From: Sulfuricurvum sp.
Lineage (GTDB): Bacteria > Campylobacterota > Campylobacteria > Campylobacterales > Sulfurimonadaceae
Reading direction: 5' to 3'
Length of the DNA stretch: 64,000 bases
Assembly (NCBI RefSeq): GCF_028710345.1
Contig: NZ_JAQTUH010000003.1
Location: 1 to 64,000, forward strand
Shown in pieces: positions 1-7,101 of the stretch. The position numbers were made by a program, and so were the translations under genes. The number at the start of each line of letters is the position of its first letter. Positions within the stretch are counted from its first letter, which is position 1. The notes below the pieces were generated by a model, which searched no databases, was not told the DNA's origin, and worked only from the letters and a program-made list of their open reading frames with translations.

Positions 1-62
1 TTAGTTTTCAATGATCTCAAACTCAAACTTAACCCTTCTTTCGAAGCGTCTCATCGTTTGTG
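1..62 (-). other. Probable 5' leader of an rRNA operon leaving the window
   Basis: This stretch lies directly downstream of the strong promoter at 70-98 and is read on the minus strand out of the window. It contains GATCATTGAAAACTAA, which resembles the conserved pre-rRNA/spacer element seen in many rRNA operons. A 17-codon reading frame also fits between positions 54 and 1 but has no ribosome binding site. The 16S gene itself would lie beyond the edge, so the assignment is inference from promoter strength and leader sequence. Confidence 0.45.
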
Positions 63-69
63 GACGGGA

Positions 70-98
70 ATTATAGGGGAAAATGAAATGAATGTCAA
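70..98 (-). promoter_or_regulatory. Consensus sigma70 promoter, likely for an rRNA operon
   Basis: On the minus strand a perfect -35 box TTGACA (93-98) and a perfect -10 box TATAAT (70-75) are separated by exactly 17 bp. The 40 bp upstream (99-140) is rich in A and T tracts, like an UP element. Nothing else in the window matches consensus this closely. Such promoters in this phylum are typical of rRNA operons; the transcript would start near position 63 and run out of the window. Confidence 0.8.
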
Positions 99-158
99 GA
101 GCTTTTCGAAAGAATTTAAAAGAATTTACTAAAAGTTTTCAAATTGACGTTATTTTCA

Positions 159-836
159 CTATTTAGTACCTTGACATTCTCCTGTAGTATTATCTAAGAT
201 GCATACATAACCTGTTTCTGCTTTGACAGTTATAATAGATGTTTGATCATCAGACCCAGTTAAAGTAATATTCATATCTGATGTTAATAATAATTTATGC
301 CAATCATCACCTAAATTTGGTAAAGCATTTCGGTACGGTCTTCCTATATTATCAAAAGCAATCCGAGGTTGACTAGAATCATATGAATTAGTTCCTCCAC
401 TAATAACAATATTCTTAATTCCAAATTTACGTGTTAAATTAATTAATTTATGATCATCTACTGTATTATTGAAAGTGCCATTTCCTAAGGATTCTCCTGT
501 TAAAGGGTCTTTTGCTTCTTCTTGTTCTGTTGAATCACCATCAAAAGATTTATCTGAAAATATTTCGTAAAACCATTCCTTTTCTGAAGCATTATTGTAA
601 TCCTTGACTGATCTGAATCGTATTTGCCATAATTCTGAAGGCCAATTAGCATTAGTTGAATCAAAACGATCATCAACCATAGCTAAATGTTGTGTATAAC
701 GAATATGATTTGCAACTTGTTCAGCTGCGTCTGAAAGAGGATTAGTATTTAAATTTGGAATAGATAATGCAGCTAAAAGACCAATAACAATAATAACAAA
801 TATGAGTTCAAGCATAGAAAAAGCTGTACGTTTCAT
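159..836 (-). CDS. Type II/IV pseudopilin-like protein
   Basis: The N-terminus is a classical prepilin signal: a short basic leader MKRTA, then FSMLEL with Glu at position 5 of the mature protein, followed by about 20 hydrophobic residues. A prepilin peptidase would cut after Ala5. The remaining ~200 residues are a polar, Asn/Asp-rich periplasmic domain without a family I recognise. I start at 836 because AAGG lies 8 bases before that ATG; an in-frame start 7 codons upstream would put extra residues before the basic leader. It stands alone between the rRNA promoter and aclA, with no assembly ATPase nearby, and is visibly more AT-rich than aclBA. It could be a minor pseudopilin of a secretion or transformation system. 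Confidence 0.75.
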   Translation of the reverse strand: MKRTAFSMLELIFVIIVIGLLAALSIPNLNTNPLSDAAEQVANHIRYTQHLAMVDDRFDSTNANWPSELWQIRFRSVKDYNNASEKEWFYEIFSDKSFDGDSTEQEEAKDPLTGESLGNGTFNNTVDDHKLINLTRKFGIKNIVISGGTNSYDSSQPRIAFDNIGRPYRNALPNLGDDWHKLLLTSDMNITLTGSDDQTSIITVKAETGYVCILDNTTGECQGTK

Positions 837-911
837 TATAAGTACCTTATAAAACAAATTTCATTAAAAACGATTATAACAAAATATGGAAAAAAAAGAG
901 GAGAAAAAAAG

Positions 912-945
912 AGGGGATGGATTCCCGCCTTCGCGGGAATGACGA
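912..945. repeat. Dispersed palindromic repeat (ATTCCCGC / GCGGGAAT)
   Basis: An 8-bp perfect stem ATTCCCGC/GCGGGAAT (921-928, 933-940) closes on a CTTC loop and is followed by GACG. This core is the common interspersed element whose translation reads VIPAKAGIHP in many proteobacteria. On the minus strand it follows the aclA stop codon by about 25 bases and is trailed by a CTTTTTTTC tract, so it may also end aclBA transcription. Copy number in the genome cannot be judged from this window. Confidence 0.6.
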
Positions 946-965
946 AAATACACAAAAAGATAGTA

Positions 966-2783
966 TTAAATCTCGTCTGCCAATTCGACGTTGTAAAGAA
1001 TATCATCCGTCGGATGACGATACATTGGCATACCAAGACGTTTTTCATCTAAGATATGACCAATAAATCCGATTGAGCGACCCACTACGAAGAATGCATT
1101 CAATGCACCAGCATCGATGAAACCGTCAATCTCTTCTTCAGAATATCCAAGGGCACGCCACATATCAACCATCAAGATACCGATAGTTCCATCAACGTTC
1201 AAAATAAGGTTATCTTTTTTCGACGTTGTCAATTTTTCTACTTCAAGAGCGAAATCCAACAACGGCGTGCTTGGGAAAAACTCTGCCGCATATTTTTTCA
1301 AACCTGATACACGAAGATCTGGATTACGAACCGATTTGATACGGTGACCGATACCGGAGATTGTTTTACCCTCTTTTTTCATGTAATCGATAAATTCTGC
1401 CGGAGACATTCCACGGTCATTTGCGTATTTGAAATAACGAGCTGCATCATCGATAGCACCACCGAAACGTGGTCCAATAGTTAAAAGTCCAGTTACCAAT
1501 GAGCTGATAACATCTTTTCCTGCACGAGCAGTCACTTTTGCATTGTGTGCACCTGATACCGCTGGACCGTGATCGGCAACGGTTTTGATAACAGTCTCAA
1601 GATAGTCTGTTGCCCATTTCGGATAACGTTTTTTGAACCAGAGAAGTGAAATAACATCGCCGATACCAAAACCAGTATCCGGAGTAGCTACTGAGCTAAT
1701 CGGATAACCGGCATAAGTCGCTTCATCACCACGATCATCAGAAATCGTACAAATAAACTCTTTTTTACGACGTACTTTTGGGACAGCACGAAGTTCAGGC
1801 TCAACGATTTCGCCGATTGTTCCCTCAGAGCGAAGTTTTCCATAAACATCTGCTATGGTGTGTGGAAGATCGTTAAAACTTGCAGGTACATAGATACCTG
1901 CTGCTGCCATAGCAGCATTTTTAGCGGCTGCCGTTTCAGCATCAGCATTTGCCGAAGCACCTGCATGACCAAATTGTACCCCTGAACTAAAATGTTTAGC
2001 AATCGTCCCGATACACCATGCGATGATTGGTTTTTTGATTTGACCGTTTTTGACCGCTTCGATTACTTTGTACTCTTCAGTACCACCGACTTCACCGAGA
2101 AGAACCATGTATTTAACTTCAGGGTTGCTCTCCATACGAAGAAGGTTATCAATAAATACTGATCCTACGAAACGGTCTCCACCGATTGCCACACCCTCAG
2201 CAATACCATCAGCATTGATAGAGATGATGTTGGAAAGTTCATTGAAAAGACCGCCTGAACGCGTTACCAATCCACATGAACCTGCACGGTGAAGTTTAGA
2301 GTTAATGATATTTTCGATAGTTCCACCGACGTTAGCGATTTTGAATCCACCCGGAGCGATTCCACCAACAGTAGCCGGCCCGATAACAACAACACCCGCA
2401 TCACGAGCCGCTTGATTCATTTTACGCGCTAAACGCTCAGGAATCCCCTCAGCGGTTACCATGACGGTTTTGAATTGCCCTTTAAGAGTGATCGCTTCCA
2501 TCGTAACGTCATACGCTGTACGGAATGAGCCGAAGTTTAAAAGAACATCAGCATTAGGAAATGCAGCAGCCGCTTCGGTAGTGTTACGAAAAACCGGAAC
2601 CATGATTTCATCAGGACCGTAGAAAAATTTCTCGAATTTATTCCCAGATGTTGGAGCTACAATCGCTGCAACAGAGGGTTTTGTGCGATTAATAACATAA
2701 TCATAATCCAACATACGTTGAATCGCACTCGCGTTGTTATTCCAGAAAATCGCTTGTGTATCTTTGGTAAATAAAGCACCCAT
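966..2783 (-). CDS. aclA: ATP citrate lyase, large (alpha) subunit
   Basis: Catalyses, with AclB, ATP-dependent cleavage of citrate to oxaloacetate and acetyl-CoA, a key reductive TCA-cycle step in autotrophic Campylobacterota. The first ~330 residues are a succinyl-CoA-synthetase-alpha-like module with CoA-binding fold and the phospho-histidine motif FGHAGA (His273). The C-terminal ~250 residues are the citrate synthase-like/citryl-CoA lyase module, with GAHNAK, GPRFGGA and GIGHRI motifs. Length 605 matches bacterial AclA (about 610). It lies 10 bp downstream of aclB on the same strand, so the two are one operon. No odd residues seen. Identification is secure. Confidence 0.97.
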   Translation of the reverse strand: MGALFTKDTQAIFWNNNASAIQRMLDYDYVINRTKPSVAAIVAPTSGNKFEKFFYGPDEIMVPVFRNTTEAAAAFPNADVLLNFGSFRTAYDVTMEAITLKGQFKTVMVTAEGIPERLARKMNQAARDAGVVVIGPATVGGIAPGGFKIANVGGTIENIINSKLHRAGSCGLVTRSGGLFNELSNIISINADGIAEGVAIGGDRFVGSVFIDNLLRMESNPEVKYMVLLGEVGGTEEYKVIEAVKNGQIKKPIIAWCIGTIAKHFSSGVQFGHAGASANADAETAAAKNAAMAAAGIYVPASFNDLPHTIADVYGKLRSEGTIGEIVEPELRAVPKVRRKKEFICTISDDRGDEATYAGYPISSVATPDTGFGIGDVISLLWFKKRYPKWATDYLETVIKTVADHGPAVSGAHNAKVTARAGKDVISSLVTGLLTIGPRFGGAIDDAARYFKYANDRGMSPAEFIDYMKKEGKTISGIGHRIKSVRNPDLRVSGLKKYAAEFFPSTPLLDFALEVEKLTTSKKDNLILNVDGTIGILMVDMWRALGYSEEEIDGFIDAGALNAFFVVGRSIGFIGHILDEKRLGMPMYRHPTDDILYNVELADEI

Positions 2784-2793
2784 ATTTTTCCCC

Positions 2794-4110
2794 TTACTTC
2801 TCTAAAGCCATACGTACGATATCCGTAACGTGTGTTTCTGGCCCATAAACTTCGATATAGAGACCCAAACGGTCTGCCGCTTCTTTGATATCTTTGAGAC
2901 CTTTTTCGTAGTTCGGTCCGCCACGACGTACATAAATACGTGTTCCAACCGCTTTCATACGATCAGCATAACTCTCAAACGATTGGATAATACCTGTAAA
3001 GGTTTTCGCAACATCGGTAAAGTTCGCAATAGCCCCACCAATGATAAGGATTTTATCGCGGCCTTTTGAATCTTTGTTACGTGTCATCAAATCCAAAACG
3101 GTATCCGCATAGAATTTGGTTTCACCTGTTGTCGGTCCACCTGAGTATTCACCGTAGTTCGCAAGGTCTGATACATTTCCAGACAAATCCGCAATAGTGT
3201 CAGCGTATACAACCGAAGCACCACCACCGGCTACCATCGTCCAAATGCGTCCCATTGGATTGAGAATAGTGAGTTTCAATGAAGCACCCGATTTTGAGTC
3301 TGCTTCTGCAATCGCTTTCTCTTCAGGAGATTGATCTTCCATACCAAACGCTGTTGGGAACTCCGCACCACACCAAGCATCTCCCATCATAAATCCTGCC
3401 GTGTCATCAAGACGTGCAACAAGGTCAAGAATATGCATATCGCTACCCACCATAACGATTGGGTTGATTTCTAAATAAGCAAAGTTTTGATCACGATAAA
3501 ATTTATAAAATTGTTCAGCAAAAGCGATAAAGCGCTCTTTATTCTCTGCTGGAATTCCGGCAGGAACATTTGCACGAATCAAATGAGCAATATTAGTATC
3601 ATTCATAGTAATAGGGATTACTACTTCATTAACTTTCTCTTCCCATCCTTCTTCAACTTCCATACCACCCTCAGCCGATAGATAAAGAACATCATCTTCA
3701 CCAACCGTAGTCGCTGAAATATAGTACTCTTGATCTTGCGAGTGTGGAGTAAACGGCTCAACAATAAAATGGGTCAAAATCCCTTTTTGACCAGAAAGGA
3801 GCGTAGTCTCATTAGCGATTTTTGCATCGATCCACGTTGCAGCTTCTTCAAGTGTGACATCTCCCGGTTTATTAGTACGGAATAAAACTAAGTCATTTTT
3901 ACCGCGTTTACCGAAAAGCATATCCGGTTTTGCAACCAACGCTTCTTGTTTTAGCCATTCAAAACCATGCTCTTGTGCTTTTGCACGAAGTTCATCACCA
4001 TTAGTTACCAATACCGATTTAAAACCGTAATGGAAACCGCTGAAGTATTTTTCCCAATGTTTTGAGAAAATTGCTTTACCATCGTATTCACGAATTGCTC
4101 TTTGAGCCAT
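2794..4110 (-). CDS. aclB: ATP citrate lyase, small (beta) subunit
   Basis: Supplies the ATP-grasp, succinyl-CoA-synthetase-beta-like half of ATP citrate lyase. The N-terminal part (to ~240) has the ATP-grasp fold with LEINPI; the C-terminal ligase part carries a glycine-rich VAGGGASVVYAD segment near residue 290 and GGAIANFTDVA further on. It is 438 residues, in the range of bacterial AclB. The start is backed by AAGGAG 6 bases upstream. First gene of the aclBA pair, with a TATAAT-type -10 box at 4143-4148. Together with AclA it indicates CO2 fixation by the reductive TCA cycle. Confidence 0.97.
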   Translation of the reverse strand: MAQRAIREYDGKAIFSKHWEKYFSGFHYGFKSVLVTNGDELRAKAQEHGFEWLKQEALVAKPDMLFGKRGKNDLVLFRTNKPGDVTLEEAATWIDAKIANETTLLSGQKGILTHFIVEPFTPHSQDQEYYISATTVGEDDVLYLSAEGGMEVEEGWEEKVNEVVIPITMNDTNIAHLIRANVPAGIPAENKERFIAFAEQFYKFYRDQNFAYLEINPIVMVGSDMHILDLVARLDDTAGFMMGDAWCGAEFPTAFGMEDQSPEEKAIAEADSKSGASLKLTILNPMGRIWTMVAGGGASVVYADTIADLSGNVSDLANYGEYSGGPTTGETKFYADTVLDLMTRNKDSKGRDKILIIGGAIANFTDVAKTFTGIIQSFESYADRMKAVGTRIYVRRGGPNYEKGLKDIKEAADRLGLYIEVYGPETHVTDIVRMALEK

Positions 4111-4142
4111 TGCAACTCCTTCGAAAAATCTATTTGAGAATA

Positions 4143-4173
4143 ATTATAACCAATATGGAGTATAGAAATACTC
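4143..4173 (-). promoter_or_regulatory. Candidate aclBA promoter with overlapping palindrome
   Basis: On the minus strand TATAAT (4143-4148) sits 32 bp before the aclB start. Just upstream, GAGTAT-AGAA-ATACTC (4158-4173) is a perfect 6-bp inverted repeat placed where RNA polymerase would contact the -35 region, a usual position for a repressor or activator site. No regulator can be named from sequence. Confidence 0.45.
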
Positions 4174-4204
4174 AATCACTACTATTTTAAAGAGTTGAAA
4201 AGGT

Positions 4205-5386
4205 TTATTTGTTTACTTTTGTAACATATATAGTATATATGGGAATATTAGTGTAACTAATTGTAACTTTATTGCTTCCATATTCTTTATTATTACTCAA
4301 AAGTGTTGAACGACACTCACCAATTCCATAAAAGCGGAGACGTAATTGCATTTTTTCATTCGTAGTTACACAGGCAATATTCTCTTCTTTAAGAGCTTTT
4401 GCTAAATCTTTAGCAACATGCATCGTATAAGAAAAATGGTCTTGCGGTTTTTTGATCCATTGATAAAACCAATGATTAAGCAACACTGCTAAAGCATTTA
4501 GAACAAGAAGGGTAAAGGCAGTATAAAACAGTAGTCGATAACGACGACGAAACATCGATAAGCGTATACGATACGTATGTAAAAATGTTTGTGCGGCAAG
4601 CGGTAACGCTACCATCACATAAGGTGCAAAATCTTGTATATTCACTTTTTGACGAAACGACAATAAAAGAGAAACAATGAACATACTGGATGCAATCACC
4701 CATAAAAGGTCACGTTCGTTGGCAATAAAACGACGATAGAGTACATAAAAAAGATAAATAAAAACCAACGGTGAAAAAATTGCCGCATATATCCCAAGCG
4801 CATCTAAAAAGTGACCTTTTGGAACACCTCCGATAGCAGGGTCAAAATAGATGATTGACGCAATAAATAATAGTGAAGAGAATAGTATTAAAAGATAGTT
4901 TTTCCGTATAAATGCGTATAAAACTAAAGAGAGGAAAAAATATATAGAGGTAGAATCAAGAAATAAAAAAAATGGCAAAACGATTAATGACCAATTTGCG
5001 TATCTCAAATAGAGATAGACGAAGGTAAATATAATGGCTATTTTCAATCCTGCTACGTTTACCAAAAGAGCAGCGCTTGTTACCCCCGGTAAAAGGAGGT
5101 ATATCGCCATAATCCATGCTCGATCGTACTTTCGTGAAACATAATAACCTGAAATAAGATACAAAAGGATTGCGGAATAGAGATGGATGAAAATCATCGG
5201 TAATCGTAAAGCGTAATCGTTATACCCGAATGAATTTAGGAAAAAAGTAACTAAACTCTTGATAAGAGAAAAATCGCCATATACTATTTTTGCCTCAGAA
5301 TAACTGATTGAAAGTCCTTGGATTTGTGCCAACAAGATAAGGAGGTTAACCCCTAGCAGTGTTGCAAAAATCTTTCGTTCACTCAT
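4205..5386 (-). CDS. Polytopic membrane protein, GT-C glycosyltransferase-like
   Basis: 393 residues with roughly ten hydrophobic segments spread from residue 8 to ~300 and a short polar C-terminal domain. The first loop has the acidic SYSEAK segment and is followed by NDYALRLPM, the arrangement of ArnT/PMT-type (GT-C, family 39-like) transferases that use polyprenyl-phosphate sugars at the periplasmic face. The catalytic acidic residue would lie in that first loop. The start overlaps the pabA stop by 4 bp (ATGA), so it is the last gene of an mqnE-pabA-this operon. Substrate is unknown; it may be only a structural relative of GT-C enzymes. Confidence 0.55.
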   Translation of the reverse strand: MSERKIFATLLGVNLLILLAQIQGLSISYSEAKIVYGDFSLIKSLVTFFLNSFGYNDYALRLPMIFIHLYSAILLYLISGYYVSRKYDRAWIMAIYLLLPGVTSAALLVNVAGLKIAIIFTFVYLYLRYANWSLIVLPFFLFLDSTSIYFFLSLVLYAFIRKNYLLILFSSLLFIASIIYFDPAIGGVPKGHFLDALGIYAAIFSPLVFIYLFYVLYRRFIANERDLLWVIASSMFIVSLLLSFRQKVNIQDFAPYVMVALPLAAQTFLHTYRIRLSMFRRRYRLLFYTAFTLLVLNALAVLLNHWFYQWIKKPQDHFSYTMHVAKDLAKALKEENIACVTTNEKMQLRLRFYGIGECRSTLLSNNKEYGSNKVTISYTNIPIYTIYVTKVNK

Positions 5387-5952
5387 AATTTGAGAAAATT
5401 ATCCAATATTTCGTGACCGTACTCGCTCATAATCGATTCTGGGTGGAACTGAACCCCATAGATAGGTTTATCTTTGATTTCCAATGCCATTATCTCATGG
5501 TCATCTTCACTGTACGCCGTGGGAATAATCACCTCAGGAAGATTCTCTTGCTGTACAATCAGTGAGTGATAACGGGTAGCGGTGAACATCTCCGGCAGTT
5601 TGTTGAAAATCGGGCTCTCCCCTTCGCGGATCATTCTCGATGTTTTACCGTGCATCATCCGATTTGCCCGTACTACTTCGCCACCAAATACCTGTGCAAT
5701 GCTTTGGTGCCCTAAACAAATACCTAAAATAGGGATTTTATCGGCAAAATATCGGATCGCTTCGAGGGTTACTCCCGCATCATCGGGTGTTGCAGGACCA
5801 GGAGAGATGATGAGTTTTTCAGGGTGCAGTGCTTCGATTTCTTCTACACTCATCTCATCATTACGAATAATTTTCAAATCAGCACCTAATTCGAGACAAT
5901 ACTGGACAATGTTATAGGTAAAACTGTCATAATTATCAATCATTACTATCAT
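5383..5952 (-). CDS. pabA: Aminodeoxychorismate/anthranilate synthase glutaminase subunit
   Basis: Class I glutamine amidotransferase that feeds ammonia to a chorismate-using partner, giving p-aminobenzoate (folate) or anthranilate (tryptophan). The N-terminus MIDNYDSFTYN, the nucleophile motif GICLGHQ (Cys79) and the C-terminal FHPES histidine-glutamate pair are all intact; 189 residues is standard. TrpG and PabA cannot be told apart by sequence alone. No trpE is adjacent, and the operon contains a chorismate-derived menaquinone gene (mqnE), so I favour PabA or an amphibolic enzyme. RBS GGAG lies 7 bases before the first ATG. Confidence 0.88.
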   Translation of the reverse strand: MIVMIDNYDSFTYNIVQYCLELGADLKIIRNDEMSVEEIEALHPEKLIISPGPATPDDAGVTLEAIRYFADKIPILGICLGHQSIAQVFGGEVVRANRMMHGKTSRMIREGESPIFNKLPEMFTATRYHSLIVQQENLPEVIIPTAYSEDDHEIMALEIKDKPIYGVQFHPESIMSEYGHEILDNFLKL

Positions 5953-5961
5953 ATTTTTCTC

Positions 5962-7023
5962 CTACCACTCTTTAATAACATTATACAAGCTATCGCGCTC
6001 AACGGGGATAAATCCACTGTTTTTAATCAAAGCGACATATTCATCGAGTTTGACACCGTGTGCACTTGCGGCACCTGCTGCAGAGTTAATCGACTCGCGC
6101 TCAATTGTACCATCCAAATCATTCGCCCCGAACTCTTGTGCCACCAATGCCAAGTTTACGGTTGACGTAACCCAATAGGCTTTAAGGTTCGGAACATTAT
6201 CCAAAACGATGCGACTAATCGCCATGGTTTTTAGAATCTCATGTGCCGTGATGTACTCTTTTACATTCAAATAGTTGTTTTCACTTTGATATACGAGAGG
6301 TATAAAACAGTTAAATCCCCCACTAACGTCTTGTAAATCGCGGATTCGGAACATATGATCGATTCGGTGAGAACGTTCTTCAACATGACCGAATAGCATC
6401 GTGACATTTGATTTCATCCCACGTTCGTGCCATTTACGATGAATCTCGAGCCATTGTGCGGAAGTAACTTTGCCTTTACAGATGTAATCGCGTACTTTTT
6501 CATCGAAAATCTCCGCACCCCCGCCTGGCATCGAATCAACCCCATTGCTTATCATCAAATCGAGTATCTCATCGTAGCTTTTACCATACTCTTCGGCTAA
6601 AAAGTGGACTTCTGCCGCTGTGAGGGCTTTGATGTGGAGTTCTGGATGACGTGATTTAATTTTGCTAAATACTTCCAAATACCATTCTAATCCCGTATCA
6701 GGATTGTGGGCGGAGACGATATGGACTTCACGAATCCCGCGTGAAACGATGTCATCGGTAATCGCTAAAATCTCTTCATGGCTCATCGCATAAGGGTTCG
6801 GATTTTTACGACTCGCACTGTAGGCGCAGAATTTACAGACGTCTTTACAGATATTGGTCGGGTTGATATGGCGATTGATATTAAAATAGGTGCGTTTACC
6901 GTGCAATGATTGCCGCTTTTCATCAGCTAATTCACCAAGTGTAAAGAGATCTAAATCGTATAAAGAGACCGCTTCATCAAAGGATAAACGGATATTTTGT
7001 TTTACTTTTTCGATAATATTCAT
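5962..7023 (-). CDS. mqnE: Aminofutalosine synthase (radical SAM)
   Basis: Joins 3-[(1-carboxyvinyl)oxy]benzoate to adenosine using radical SAM chemistry, giving 6-amino-6-deoxyfutalosine in the futalosine route to menaquinone. The cluster motif CKDVCKFC (CxxxCxxC, near residue 57-64) is preceded by NPTNI, typical of MqnE and not of the related MqnC; MPGGGAEIF near residue 165 is the second family hallmark. 353 residues is normal. First gene of an operon with pabA (9-bp gap) and the membrane protein. Menaquinone is the respiratory quinone expected in this phylum. Divergent from glnD across a 78-bp promoter region. Confidence 0.92.
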   Translation of the reverse strand: MNIIEKVKQNIRLSFDEAVSLYDLDLFTLGELADEKRQSLHGKRTYFNINRHINPTNICKDVCKFCAYSASRKNPNPYAMSHEEILAITDDIVSRGIREVHIVSAHNPDTGLEWYLEVFSKIKSRHPELHIKALTAAEVHFLAEEYGKSYDEILDLMISNGVDSMPGGGAEIFDEKVRDYICKGKVTSAQWLEIHRKWHERGMKSNVTMLFGHVEERSHRIDHMFRIRDLQDVSGGFNCFIPLVYQSENNYLNVKEYITAHEILKTMAISRIVLDNVPNLKAYWVTSTVNLALVAQEFGANDLDGTIERESINSAAGAASAHGVKLDEYVALIKNSGFIPVERDSLYNVIKEW

Positions 7024-7054
7024 GAAAAATCTTTAATTCTATATTTTGACGCGC

Positions 7055-7063
7055 ATTATAGCA
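7055..7063 (-). promoter_or_regulatory. Extended -10 promoter for mqnE operon
   Basis: The minus strand reads TGCTATAAT, a perfect extended -10 element, 32 bp before the mqnE ATG, with no good -35 box. The same nine-base string precedes fbaA and hemW, so it looks like the usual housekeeping promoter form of this genome. Confidence 0.55.
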
Positions 7064-7101
7064 AAAGAAAAACGATACAATATCTTTAAAAAGTAGTTCC
7101 T

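Noticed and set aside
1-54. 17-codon frame beginning MRRFERR on the minus strand
   Set aside because: No ribosome binding site; better explained as rRNA leader.
836-1048. A 70-residue minus-strand frame across the pilin/aclA junction
   Set aside because: It overlaps the aclA end in another frame and its recognisable part, VIPAKAGIHP, is only the translation of the dispersed palindrome.
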